Assembly: GCA_964424805.1 (NCBI GenBank)
Contig: CAYRKH010000006.1
Coordinates: 29,727-93,726 of the forward strand
Source of the DNA: IDS-8 sp964424805
GTDB taxonomy: Bacteria > Pseudomonadota > Gammaproteobacteria > Steroidobacterales > Woeseiaceae
Reading direction: 5' to 3'
DNA length: 64,000 bases
In this document: piece after piece, positions 8,536 to 17,182 of the stretch
How the letters are laid out: each line of letters begins with the position of its first letter
Numbering within the stretch: the first letter of the stretch is position 1
Position numbers and translations under genes: made by a program
The notes under the pieces: generated by a model
Told to the model about the DNA's origin: nothing
What the model saw: the letters and a program-made list of their open reading frames with translations, nothing else
Database searches by the model: none

Positions 8536-8949
8536 ATGAGCATCCTGTATCCGGCATTGGCTCTTTTCGCGTTGACCGCGGCGTGCGTGTACCGGCTTGG
8601 CCACCTGCGCTTCGGCGCGGCCCGCCGCGGGGAGATCGACCCGCGGTTTTTCCAGGCCTTCCGCGGTTTTGACGAACCCGAGGTGCTCCGGGTGCACGCG
8701 CGCCACGTGCGCAACCTGTTCGAAGCGCCGGTGCTGCTCTACGTGATCGTACTGATCGCCTTCGTCACGCAGCAGGCGGGCTGGCTGCCGGTACTGCTCG
8801 CCTGGTCTTACGTGCTGCTTCGCGCCGCGCACAGCTACGTGCACCTGACGTCCAACCGCGTCATGCTCAGGTTTCAGCTGTTCGCGCTGAGCTGGATCGT
8901 GCTGCTCTTGCTGTGGTTGGTGGTCTTCATCGGCATCGCCGTGCGCTAG
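8536..8949 (+). CDS. MAPEG family membrane protein
   Basis: 137 residues with four transmembrane helices, typical of MAPEG (membrane-associated proteins in eicosanoid and glutathione metabolism). The segment FRGFDEPEVLRVHARHVRNLFEAPVLLY carries the E-x-x-R-x-x-R-x-x-x-N-x-x-E-like pattern of the family. Bacterial members may bind glutathione, but activity here cannot be inferred. The start has a GGGGGAA leader about nine nt upstream. Confidence 0.8.
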   Translation: MSILYPALALFALTAACVYRLGHLRFGAARRGEIDPRFFQAFRGFDEPEVLRVHARHVRNLFEAPVLLYVIVLIAFVTQQAGWLPVLLAWSYVLLRAAHSYVHLTSNRVMLRFQLFALSWIVLLLLWLVVFIGIAVR

Positions 8950-9064
8950 AGTTCTTACGCGCTGCCGGGCTGTTTACCCGCCCCGCCGACAGCGGGTACT
9001 ATCTTGCGCGCTCCGCATCCCGCTCGCGAAGAATTCCCCGCAACCGGCAGCTCGAGGATCCTAA

Positions 9065-9949
9065 ATGGCAGGTGCAACGCTCATCGACGGCAAAGCCAAG
9101 GCAGCCAGGCTTACCGAGGCGGTTACCGCCGGCGCAGTCGAGCTGCTGGAGCGGCACGGGATAAAACCCGGCCTCGCCGTCGTCCTCGTCGGCGACGATC
9201 CCGCAAGCCAGGTCTACGTGCGCAGCAAAACCCGCACGGCCCGCGCCTGCGGTTTCCATTCCGTGCAGCACACGCTGGCAGCCGAGAGCACCCAGCAGGA
9301 GGTCCTCGCGCTCATCGAACGCCTGAACGCCGATCCCGCGATACACGGCATCCTCGTGCAACTGCCGCTGCCGGGTCACCTCGACGAGCGCGCAATCACC
9401 CAGGCCGTCCTGCCCGCGAAAGACGTCGACGGCTTTCACTTCAACAACATCGGCAAGGTCACGGCCGGAGCGGTTGACCAGGCCTTCGTGCCGTGCACCC
9501 CGGCCGGGTGCCTGCTCATGATCGAGGGCCGTCACGGGAACGACCTGTCGGGCCTGCGTGCCGTGGTCATCGGCCGCTCCAACATCGTCGGCCGGCCGAT
9601 GGCGAGCCTCCTGCTCCAGGCGAACGCCACGGTCACGATCTGCCACAGCCGCACGCCCGACCTCCCCGCGGTGGTGCGCGAGGCCGATATCCTGGTGGCG
9701 GCCGTGGGGCGGGCGCGGCTGGTCAAGGGCGACTGGCTGAAGCCCGGAGCAACCGTGATCGACGTCGGCATCAACCGGATCGAGCAGACCGTCGACGGCG
9801 AGCAAAAGACGAAGCTCACGGGCGACGTCGATTTCGAGCAGGCCGTCGAAATCGCCGGCGCGATCACCCCGGTGCCGGGCGGCGTCGGGCCTATGACGAT
9901 CGCGATGCTGATGTCGAACACGCTGACGGCCGCCCGGCGCAGCCTGTAG
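9065..9949 (+). CDS. folD: bifunctional methylenetetrahydrofolate dehydrogenase/cyclohydrolase
   Basis: 294 residues, the normal FolD length. It interconverts 5,10-methylene-, methenyl- and 10-formyl-tetrahydrofolate in the cytoplasm, feeding purine synthesis and formyl-Met-tRNA. Catalytic Lys56 lies in YVRSKTRTAR; the GRSNIVGRPM nucleotide-binding motif and the PGGVGPMTIAML signature are intact. A GAGGAT ribosome site precedes the ATG. It is convergent with the Omp85-like gene, with 15 nt between stops. Confidence 0.96.
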   Translation: MAGATLIDGKAKAARLTEAVTAGAVELLERHGIKPGLAVVLVGDDPASQVYVRSKTRTARACGFHSVQHTLAAESTQQEVLALIERLNADPAIHGILVQLPLPGHLDERAITQAVLPAKDVDGFHFNNIGKVTAGAVDQAFVPCTPAGCLLMIEGRHGNDLSGLRAVVIGRSNIVGRPMASLLLQANATVTICHSRTPDLPAVVREADILVAAVGRARLVKGDWLKPGATVIDVGINRIEQTVDGEQKTKLTGDVDFEQAVEIAGAITPVPGGVGPMTIAMLMSNTLTAARRSL

Positions 9950-9964
9950 CCGCTCCGGGAGCCG

Positions 9965-11647
9965 TCAGAAGCTCGCCTTCGACTCCAGCAGTATCTGCAC
10001 GTCGTCGATCGACGGGTCGCCGTCCAGCGGGAAGGCGACGTCGAGGTGGATCACCTCGTGATCGCCGCCGCGCGTTGGACCGAAGCGCAGCCCGAAGCCG
10101 ACGTCCTTGAGCCAGCCCAGTGAATCGGCGCCTGCCGGATTGTCTCCCCAGGTGCGGCCGACGTCGGCGAAGATCGCGCCGCCGACCCGAACCAGCCGGA
10201 AGGGATACCAGTCGGTGTAATAGCGTTGCTCTATCGTGAACAACAGGCTGGCATCGCCCGCCTGGTAGCGCAGCGGATACCCGCGAAGGCCGGTATCGCC
10301 GCCGAGCTCGATCGGGTTCTCGAGATCGAGGTCGTGCCCCCGCTTCGCGTCCAGCGTCATGAAGAACAGGCGCTTGTCCGAAACCTGGTTGTAATAGCGC
10401 GCGCCGAGCTCCGTCACGGTGTTCACGGCATCGCTGCCGTCGACCCGTCCGGACGCCTTCCCCGAGAGAAGCAGCGCTTTATGGTTGATGTCGCCAAAGC
10501 CCCGGCTCCCCTCCACCGCATACACCATGGCGTCCCTGTCGGAACCGAAGGCCTGCGCGGCGTAGCCGAGGCTCACCGTGAGCCGCCGCCCCATGTAGAA
10601 GTCTTCCGGCCGCCCGATCTGCTCGCGGTTCGACGTTACCTCGAAATCGTCCTCGAGGAGTTCCAGCGCAATATACGGGTAGACCAGGCGCCGGTCGGCG
10701 GGAATCAGCGCGGGCAGCTCCGGAACTTCCGCTTCGGAAAAGGCCTGGTCGTCGTACACCACACCGGCGGTCCAGCGCCGTACCCAGCCGTTCTCGAGAC
10801 CGTCCGACCAGCCGCCGAAGAGCCTGAAATAGTCGGACTCGTGGCGGTACTCGGCGACTTCCTCGCCGAGCTCGTACAGGCGATCCTCGCGCTCGTCGGC
10901 TCGCAGGTTCACGCCGGCCGACCAGCGGGTATCCAGCGCGTAGAACGGCCTCGTGACGTCCAGCAGGTAGGTGTTGCCGTCCGACTTGTCGGACAGCCCG
11001 AGCATCACCGAGACCCAGCTGTGCCCGAAGTTGCGGTCGGAAAACTCGAAGGTCGTGGCCCTGCGGTCGACGTCCTCCTCGAGGGACAGGCGCAGGCGCA
11101 TGCCGCGGCCGAGCAGGTTCTTTTCCGACAGGCTCACCCGGTAATTGTTTTCCCCGCCGGAGCGCGACACGGACCCGCCGGGCATCAGCGTCCACAGGTC
11201 ACGTGTCCTGACCGCGATATCGACCGCCCCGTCTTCGTAGCCGAGCGGCTCCACGACGGCCGTGTACAGGTAGTCGTTCTCCCGGAGCAGGCGCGCCGAT
11301 TCCGCGACCAGCCGCTGTGAATAGGGATCGCCTTCCCGGAACAAAAGCTGCTGCCGGATGACCGAATCCCGCGTCACGATATGCCAGCGGTTTGCCAGCC
11401 GGTACAGCCACTTATCCTCTTCCGGCCTGGACGGATCGAAGACGTTCTGCTTGAGCAGCACGATCTTGCCGACGGTGGCGCCCATGGCTTCGAGCCGCTC
11501 CGCCGGCGGGATATCGGGCGGCGTCTCCTCGCTCGTTACCCGTTCCACGGCCTCCTCTTCGACCTGCGCGCGCGCGGGCGGCACGGCCGCCAGCACGAGC
11601 ATCGTCCAGGTTGCCAGCAGGACGCATCCCGCTTCCGTCCGGCGCAC
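9965..11647 (-). CDS. Omp85-superfamily outer membrane protein
   Basis: 560 residues: signal peptide (1-27), a POTRA-like region at about 65-150 (LFREGDPYSQRLVAESARLLREND) and a C-terminal surface-antigen beta barrel. GDTGLRGYP near 455 is the barrel-lumen VRGY-type motif and the protein ends in Phe, the usual beta-signal residue. It is shorter than BamA or TamA, with fewer POTRA domains, so it is a third type of Omp85 protein. The GTG start overlaps the stop of the CoA-transferase-family gene by one nt. Role unknown. Confidence 0.8.
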   Translation of the reverse strand: MRRTEAGCVLLATWTMLVLAAVPPARAQVEEEAVERVTSEETPPDIPPAERLEAMGATVGKIVLLKQNVFDPSRPEEDKWLYRLANRWHIVTRDSVIRQQLLFREGDPYSQRLVAESARLLRENDYLYTAVVEPLGYEDGAVDIAVRTRDLWTLMPGGSVSRSGGENNYRVSLSEKNLLGRGMRLRLSLEEDVDRRATTFEFSDRNFGHSWVSVMLGLSDKSDGNTYLLDVTRPFYALDTRWSAGVNLRADEREDRLYELGEEVAEYRHESDYFRLFGGWSDGLENGWVRRWTAGVVYDDQAFSEAEVPELPALIPADRRLVYPYIALELLEDDFEVTSNREQIGRPEDFYMGRRLTVSLGYAAQAFGSDRDAMVYAVEGSRGFGDINHKALLLSGKASGRVDGSDAVNTVTELGARYYNQVSDKRLFFMTLDAKRGHDLDLENPIELGGDTGLRGYPLRYQAGDASLLFTIEQRYYTDWYPFRLVRVGGAIFADVGRTWGDNPAGADSLGWLKDVGFGLRFGPTRGGDHEVIHLDVAFPLDGDPSIDDVQILLESKASF

Positions 11648-12792
11648 TAGATGGCTTCCTGCTTGCGCAAGCGTGTGATTTCCGTGGCGGAGAACCCGGC
11701 CGCTTTCAGGACGGACACGGTGTGCTCGCCGGTGGCCGGTGGCCGACGGCCGGTCTCACCAGGCGTCGCGCTGAAACGCGGCGCCGGTGCCGGCTGCGTA
11801 ATGTCGTCGACGGTGACGAAATTCCCGCGCGCGATATTGTGCGGATGCGTCGGCGCTTCGCTCAGGTTCAGCACGGGCGCGAAACAGGCATCGCTGCCTT
11901 CCAGCAGCTCGCACCATTCGGCGCGCGTCCTGGTCCTGAAGAGCTCGGCCATCCTCTGCTTCTGCGCGGGCCACGCCCCGGGGTCGAACTGCGGCTCGAA
12001 CAGCTCATCGTCCGCAAGGCCGCACTTTTCGAGGAGCTCTCGATAGAACCCCGGCTCGAGCGCGCCGACCGACACGTAACCACCGTCGGCGCATTCATAG
12101 CAGTCGTACCAGTGCGCGCCGCCGTCCAGGAAGTTGCTCTGCCGCCTGTCGATCCACATGCCCTGCTGCTGTAGCCCGTACAGCAGCACGGTAAGCAGGG
12201 CGGTACCGTCGCAGATGGCGGCATCGATCACCTGTCCCTCGCCCGTCTGCCGCGCGTGCAGCAGCCCGCCCAGCAGGCCGACCGTCAGCATCATGGCGCC
12301 GCCGCCGAGATCGCCGACGAGGGTCGGCGGTGCCGCGGGCGGCGCGTCCGCATGCCCGCCGTGGAACAGCGCGCCGGAGAGGGCGATGTAGTTGATATCG
12401 TGGCCGGCGGCCTGCGCCAGCGGTCCGGACTGGCCCCAGCCGGTCATGCGCCCGTAGACGAGGCGCGGGTTCGCGGCCAGGCAGGGCTCCGGACCCAGCC
12501 CCAACCGCTCCATCACGCCCGGGCGGAAACCTTCCACCAGCAGGTCCGACCCGGCGACGAGGCGCAGCACCGCTTCCGCGGCGCCGGGCTGCTTCAGGTC
12601 CATGGCCACGGACTTCTTGCCGCGGTGCACGATGGCAAACCGGCTGTAGTCGTTCCCGGCCGCCGGCCGCTTCTCCGGCTTGCGCTCGACGAGGATCACC
12701 TCCGCGCCCATGTCCGCCAGCATCATGCCGCAGAACGGCGCCGGCCCGATGCCGCCGACTTCGATAACCTTCGTTCCCGCCAGGGGTCCCAT
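11647..12792 (-). CDS. alpha-methylacyl-CoA racemase-like CoA-transferase family protein
   Basis: 381 residues of the CaiB/BaiF family. The start (LAGTKVIEVGGIGPAPFCGMMLADMGAEVI) and the segment GHDINYIALSGAL fit the alpha-methylacyl-CoA racemase branch, which interconverts 2R and 2S methyl-branched acyl-CoAs and allows beta-oxidation of branched or sterol-derived acids. The G-x-D/H catalytic neighbourhood is present. It is directly coupled to the outer-membrane protein gene downstream (TAGTG overlap), an unexpected pairing. Other CoA-transferase activities remain possible. Confidence 0.83.
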   Translation of the reverse strand: MGPLAGTKVIEVGGIGPAPFCGMMLADMGAEVILVERKPEKRPAAGNDYSRFAIVHRGKKSVAMDLKQPGAAEAVLRLVAGSDLLVEGFRPGVMERLGLGPEPCLAANPRLVYGRMTGWGQSGPLAQAAGHDINYIALSGALFHGGHADAPPAAPPTLVGDLGGGAMMLTVGLLGGLLHARQTGEGQVIDAAICDGTALLTVLLYGLQQQGMWIDRRQSNFLDGGAHWYDCYECADGGYVSVGALEPGFYRELLEKCGLADDELFEPQFDPGAWPAQKQRMAELFRTRTRAEWCELLEGSDACFAPVLNLSEAPTHPHNIARGNFVTVDDITQPAPAPRFSATPGETGRRPPATGEHTVSVLKAAGFSATEITRLRKQEAI

Positions 12793-12926
12793 AAATCGAG
12801 CCAGTCGCGTTTCCGACCGGGACAGGTTATCAGCATCCGGCCAAAGCGTCTGCGACAGGCTGGTACGCCGGGCGGGCTTTGATTATGGTAGCCCTGCGCC
12901 ACCAATCCCGCAGGAGGATCGACCGC

Positions 12927-14045
12927 TTGCACCTGAAAGGCGAGGCATTCCGCACCATTTGGCTGAAACCCGGCGATCCGTCGATCGTACAGGTCATCGA
13001 CCAGCGCCTGCTGCCGCACGAGCTCGGGCTGCGCGATCTCGCTACATTCCGGGACGCGCGCGACGCCATTCGCGACATGACCGTCAGGGGTGCACCGCTG
13101 ATCGGCGCCACTGCCGCCTGGGGCCTGTATCTCGCCGCGCGCGAGGCCGACAGGCACCCGGACCCGGCGGCGTTCCTTGAACAGGCCGCGCTCGACCTGG
13201 CCGCCGCCCGGCCGACCGCGGTCAACCTGCAGTGGGCCATCGATCGGCTGATGCGGATCGCGCGCCGCACCGGCAGGAAAGACGAGCTCGTCGAGCGGCT
13301 GCAAAGCGAGGCGCAGGCGGTGTGCGACGAGGACATCGAGATTTCGCTCGGCATCGGACGCCACGGGCTGCCCTTGATCGAAGCGGCTGCCGCGCGCAAC
13401 CCGGGCCGCCCGGTCAATATCCTGACGCATTGCAACGCCGGCGCTCTCGCGACGATCAACTGGGGCACGGCAACCGCGCCCGTCTATCTCGCCCACCAAA
13501 AAGGCATCGACGTGCACGTGTGGGTCGACGAAACGCGTCCGCGCAACCAGGGCTCCCAGCTCACGGCATGGGAACTGGCGCAGAACGGCGTGCCGCACAC
13601 GGTCATCGTGGACAATGCCGGGGGCCACCTGATGCAGCACGGCAAGGTCGACCTCTGCATCACCGGCACGGACCGCACCACGCGCACGGGCGACGTGGCC
13701 AACAAGATCGGTACTTACCTGAAGGCGCTCGCCGCGGCGGACAACGGCGTGCCCTTCTACGTCGCCCTGCCGTCAACGACCATCGACTGGTCCATCGATG
13801 ACGGGCTGGCCGCGATTCCCATCGAGGAGCGCGATCCGCGGGAGGTCTCGCACGTCCGCGGCAAAGCCGGCGAGACCTGCCTGGAAGTGCAGACGGTGGC
13901 GGATGCGAGCCCGATCAGCAACTACGCCTTCGACGTCACGCCGGCGCGGCTCGTGACGGGGCTGATCACGGAGCGGGGCGTCTGCGAAGCGAGCGAGCGC
14001 GGCCTCGCGGAACTGTTCCCGGAAAGAGGCAAACGGGCGTCGTGA
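12927..14045 (+). CDS. mtnA: S-methyl-5-thioribose-1-phosphate isomerase
   Basis: Converts methylthioribose-1-P to methylthioribulose-1-P in methionine salvage. From the TTG start the protein is 372 residues. The catalytic pair is Cys169 (LTHCNAGALAT) and Asp249 (TGTDRTTRTGDVANKIGT). TTG 12927 is preferred because AGGAGG lies 9 nt upstream and the family begins close to FRTIW; the frame is open to 12879. It overlaps the aldolase gene by 4 nt. The remaining salvage genes mtnBCD are about 32 kb away. Confidence 0.92.
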   Translation: MHLKGEAFRTIWLKPGDPSIVQVIDQRLLPHELGLRDLATFRDARDAIRDMTVRGAPLIGATAAWGLYLAAREADRHPDPAAFLEQAALDLAAARPTAVNLQWAIDRLMRIARRTGRKDELVERLQSEAQAVCDEDIEISLGIGRHGLPLIEAAAARNPGRPVNILTHCNAGALATINWGTATAPVYLAHQKGIDVHVWVDETRPRNQGSQLTAWELAQNGVPHTVIVDNAGGHLMQHGKVDLCITGTDRTTRTGDVANKIGTYLKALAAADNGVPFYVALPSTTIDWSIDDGLAAIPIEERDPREVSHVRGKAGETCLEVQTVADASPISNYAFDVTPARLVTGLITERGVCEASERGLAELFPERGKRAS

Positions 14046-14671
14046 TCGAGGATGGCTATACGAAGTACGCGGTCCGCTGGGACGACCGCGACCCGCTCGA
14101 CCGGCCGGAGATCGACGAGCTCGAGCGCTGGCGGCGGCCCCTGTTCGAGGCGGGCCTCATCGGCCACTACGAGGACCTGGGGATCGGCTACGGTAACATC
14201 AGTATCCGCACCGGCAGCCGCGAATTCCTGGTAAGCGGCACGCAGACGGGACACCTGCCTTGCACCGGGCCGGCGCACTACGCGCTGGTGACGGATTACG
14301 ACATCGACGGCAACACCGTGACCTGCCGCGGGGCGGTGCAGGCCTCCTCGGAAACGCTCACGCATGCCGCGCTGTACGAGCTCGATCCGGCGATCGGCGC
14401 CGTCGTCCACGTGCACGACGAACCGCTGTGGCAGCGACTGCTGCAGGACGCACCTGCCACGCGCGCCGGCGTCGCCTACGGAACGCCCGAAATGGCGCGG
14501 GAGTTCGGCAGGCTTTACCGGCAAACACGCTTTCCCCAAACCCGCCTGGCCGCGATGGCCGGGCACGAAGGCGGGATCGTCACGATCGGCGCCACCCTGC
14601 GGGAAGCCGCGGAACGCGCGCTCGCCGCGCAGCGCGAGCTCACCGGCAGGGCACAGGAGAGAAAGGCATGA
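14042..14671 (+). CDS. class II aldolase/adducin family protein next to mtnA
   Basis: 209 residues. The fuculose-aldolase-type metal site is intact: Glu104 in ASSETLTH, His123 and His125 in VVHVHDE, and His175 in AGHEGG. The fold serves both aldolases and the MtnB dehydratase. A separate, better MtnB is at 46.5 kb, so this may instead be an aldolase acting on 5-deoxyribulose-1-P or methylthioribulose-1-P, as in the DHAP shunt where such a gene sits with mtnA. It starts at GTG overlapping the mtnA stop. Confidence 0.75.
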   Translation: MIEDGYTKYAVRWDDRDPLDRPEIDELERWRRPLFEAGLIGHYEDLGIGYGNISIRTGSREFLVSGTQTGHLPCTGPAHYALVTDYDIDGNTVTCRGAVQASSETLTHAALYELDPAIGAVVHVHDEPLWQRLLQDAPATRAGVAYGTPEMAREFGRLYRQTRFPQTRLAAMAGHEGGIVTIGATLREAAERALAAQRELTGRAQERKA

Positions 14672-15657
14672 CCAACCGACCAGGATTGATGCTGGCAGCC
14701 GCCGCCGGGCTGCTCTGGAGCAGCGCCGGACTCGCCGACGCGGTCGACATCCGGGAATGGGCGGTGCCCTGGGAGGATTCGCGACCGCGCGATCCGTACG
14801 TTGCGGACGACGGCCGGGTCTGGTTCGTCGGGCAGAAAGGGGACTACGTCGCGAGCTTCACACCGGCGAGCGGCGATTTCAGCCGCTTTGACCTCGCGCC
14901 CGGCACCGGACCGCACAACCTCATCGTCGACGGCCACGGGACGGTCTGGTATGCCGGCAATCGCGCGAGCCATATCGGGCGACTCGACCCGGCGACCGGC
15001 GACATTACCCGAATCCCGATGCCCGATGCCGCCGCCGGCGATCCGCATACGTTGACCTTCGACGGCGCTGGCAACATCTGGTTTACGGTCCAGCAGGGCA
15101 ACTTCGTCGGCCGGCTCTCGATGGAGGACGAGGCCGTGCAGCTCATCGCCGTGCCGACCCCGCGCGCGCGACCCTACGGCATCGTGGTCAACTCGAACGG
15201 CATACCGTGGGCCGTGGAATTCGGCAGCCACAAGCTGATCCGTATCAACCCCGAGACGATGGAACTCGAGGAGATCGCGCTGCCGGACGAACGCGCGCGG
15301 CCGCGGCGCCTCGTCATCACGTCGGACGACCGCGTCTGGTACGGCGATTTCGCGCGCGGGTACCTGGGACGTTACGACCCGGACACCGGAGAGTTCGCCG
15401 AATGGCCGATGCCGGCAGGCCCGGGCAGCCGTCCCTACGGCATGGAGGTCGACCGTGCGGATCGCATCTGGCTGGTGGAAACCGGCGTGTCGCCGAACCG
15501 GTTCGTGGGTTTCGATACGAAGCGCGAGGCATTCACGAGCGTCACCGACATCCCGAGCGGCGCCGGTGCCGTGCGCCACATGAACTACTACGAGCCGGAA
15601 GGCGAGGTCTGGTTCGGCACCGACACCAACAACATTGGCCGGGCAAGCGTGCACTGA
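14668..15657 (+). CDS. exported virginiamycin B lyase-like beta-propeller protein
   Basis: 329 residues with a signal peptide of about 25 residues. The rest is a repeated blade pattern (GRVWFVGQ, GTVWYAGN, GNIWFTVQ, DRVWYGDF, DRIWLVET, GEVWFGTD), the SMP-30/Vgb-type beta propeller. Vgb linearises streptogramin B, but most relatives of this type are uncharacterised periplasmic lyases or lactonases, so a resistance role should not be assumed. ATG overlaps the aldolase stop (ATGA), indicating co-translation. Confidence 0.8.
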   Translation: MTNRPGLMLAAAAGLLWSSAGLADAVDIREWAVPWEDSRPRDPYVADDGRVWFVGQKGDYVASFTPASGDFSRFDLAPGTGPHNLIVDGHGTVWYAGNRASHIGRLDPATGDITRIPMPDAAAGDPHTLTFDGAGNIWFTVQQGNFVGRLSMEDEAVQLIAVPTPRARPYGIVVNSNGIPWAVEFGSHKLIRINPETMELEEIALPDERARPRRLVITSDDRVWYGDFARGYLGRYDPDTGEFAEWPMPAGPGSRPYGMEVDRADRIWLVETGVSPNRFVGFDTKREAFTSVTDIPSGAGAVRHMNYYEPEGEVWFGTDTNNIGRASVH

Positions 15658-15664
15658 CCGCCGC

Positions 15665-16213
15665 GTGCGGGGGCTGCTCGCGCCGCTACTGGTGCTGGCG
15701 TCGCTCGAAGCCCTTGCCTACGAGGATGGCGCCCCGCCGGGCCACACCGGCGGATTCGGCGAGCCGGACTGCAGCGCCTGCCATTCCGACTACGAGCGGA
15801 ACGCGCCCGCGGGCGAGCTCGTGATCGAGGGCCTGCCCGGGCAATACACACCGGGTGAGGTCTACCGGCTGACGATCGTGCTGCAGCATCCCGGGCTTGC
15901 CAGCGGCGGCTTCCAGCTCGCGATGCGCGGCGCTGACGGCGAACCGGCCGGAGAGCTCGTGCCGGGATCCGGCCGGATGCAGGTCGTGACCGAAGCGGGG
16001 CAGTCCTACCTGCAGCACACGCGCGCCGGCACGCAGGCGCAAACCGGAGGCCGCATCCGCTGGGAATTCGAATGGCGGGCTCCGCACGCCGCCGAACCGC
16101 TGGTGCTGCACGTTGCCGCCAACGCCGCGAACGACGACCTCTCCGCGCTGGGGGATTTCATCTATACGCTGGAGACGGCCTTGCGTGCCGCAGGGGCCAG
16201 CCGAAACCGGTAG
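15665..16213 (+). CDS. exported CxxCH-containing protein, choice-of-anchor V-like
   Basis: From GTG 15665 the protein is 182 residues with a signal peptide (to about residue 18). A single heme-type motif CSACH (Cys36, Cys39, His40) is followed by a beta-rich reeler-like domain (YRLTIVLQHP, GGFQLAMRG, SYLQHTRAGT, WEFEWRAPH). This matches proteins in which one c-type heme motif precedes a Choice-of-anchor V/reeler domain. An ATG at 15635 lies inside the propeller gene and would spoil the signal peptide. Its 3' end overlaps the convergent tonB-like gene by 52 nt. Confidence 0.65.
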   Translation: MRGLLAPLLVLASLEALAYEDGAPPGHTGGFGEPDCSACHSDYERNAPAGELVIEGLPGQYTPGEVYRLTIVLQHPGLASGGFQLAMRGADGEPAGELVPGSGRMQVVTEAGQSYLQHTRAGTQAQTGGRIRWEFEWRAPHAAEPLVLHVAANAANDDLSALGDFIYTLETALRAAGASRNR

Positions 16214-16587
16214 GTACGGCAAACGCTCGGCACCAGCTCCTCGCCGGGCGCCAGCGGCTCGAAGGTCGATCCCTTGATCGCTTCCAGCGCCGGCTTCTCG
16301 AAGATCTCGTGTGTGCTGCTGGCGACGGTCGCCTCCAGCACGCGACCGTCCGGTGCGACCTTGAAGCAGACCGTCGCTTCACCCTCGATGCGCTGGCGGC
16401 GCGCGAGCCCCGGGTAGTCGGGAACCTTGGTGATTTCCGGGGTGCGCACCGGGGGCAAATCCGAGATAGGAGCTTCCGGCTGCTCGTCGGCGAGCACCCG
16501 GGGCGCGGGCACGGCGAGGGCCAGCAGCGCCACCAGGAACACGGCGGAATCAGTTCCTGTCGTCGTCGCGTACGGCCGCATCGTCAA
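16162..16587 (-). CDS. TonB C-terminal domain protein
   Basis: 141 residues with a hydrophobic segment (about 14-31) ending in an A-D-E type signal site, then a TonB C-terminal domain at about 50-130 (YPGLARRQRIEGEATVCFKVAPDGRV, ALEAIKGSTFEP). It lacks the long Pro-rich spacer and TM anchor of true TonB, so it may be a periplasmic TonB-like adaptor. It overlaps the upstream TPR gene by 38 nt and so is translationally linked to it. Confidence 0.72.
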   Translation of the reverse strand: MTMRPYATTTGTDSAVFLVALLALAVPAPRVLADEQPEAPISDLPPVRTPEITKVPDYPGLARRQRIEGEATVCFKVAPDGRVLEATVASSTHEIFEKPALEAIKGSTFEPLAPGEELVPSVCRTYRFRLAPAARKAVSSV

Positions 16588-17098
16588 GCCGCCGGTCGTC
16601 GATCTCGATCTCGGGGCTAACCGGCTCGACCGCGTCGAGGTACATGGCGCGCGCGACCTGCAGCGTGCGCGCTTCCGGGTTCAGCTCCTCTCCCCGAAGC
16701 AGGTCGGCGTGGGCCTTCTCGTACTGCTGCAGGTGGATGTAGATCAGCGCCCGGTTGTTATAGCCGCGCCAGCTCGCGTCGTTGCGCGCCAGCACCAGGT
16801 CGCAGTAGCGCAGCGCTTCGTCGTACTGCTTCAGCATGATGTAGCCGGCGCACAGGTTCGACAGCGCGGCTTCCTCTTCCCGCGCGCCCTGTGCGTATTC
16901 CAGGCCGCGCAGGGTCAGCTCGACCCCCAGCTCGCCGTTGCCGCGCAGGAGCTGCTGTGCGCCTTCCTGCAGGTCCGGGTTGCGCGGGCCGATGACGGTC
17001 GACGACGAGGTCTCCGACCGGTCCGGCTCCTGTCCTGCAACCGGCAGCGCAACTGGCCCGACGAGCAGGACGGATAGCAGGCAGGCATCGATCTTCAT
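16550..17098 (-). CDS. periplasmic TPR protein
   Basis: 182 residues with a signal peptide (1-22, VAG-Q). About three tetratricopeptide repeats span residues 45-150, seen in LSNLCAGYIMLKQYDEALRYCDLVLARN and YNNRALIYIHLQQYEKAHADLLRGEELNP. TPRs mediate protein contacts. Cotranscription with the TonB-domain gene suggests a periplasmic assembly or signalling pair. Confidence 0.75.
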   Translation of the reverse strand: MKIDACLLSVLLVGPVALPVAGQEPDRSETSSSTVIGPRNPDLQEGAQQLLRGNGELGVELTLRGLEYAQGAREEEAALSNLCAGYIMLKQYDEALRYCDLVLARNDASWRGYNNRALIYIHLQQYEKAHADLLRGEELNPEARTLQVARAMYLDAVEPVSPEIEIDDRRLDDAAVRDDDRN

Positions 17099-17182
17099 GG
17101 GTATTCCGCCGGTGGCGCCCTCCAGCCGCGGCAGCGCTACCCTGATTCTAGCTCGGAATAGCGCCCGCTGCGGCGGGATACC

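Noticed and set aside
12256..12882. Arg/Gly/Gln-rich open frame opposite the racemase-like gene
   Set aside because: Low-complexity residue use typical of antisense frames in GC-rich DNA; the opposite strand has a clear CaiB-family protein.
14668..15657. Antibiotic (streptogramin) resistance role for the Vgb-like gene
   Set aside because: Most exported propellers of this type are not resistance enzymes; the context is metabolic.
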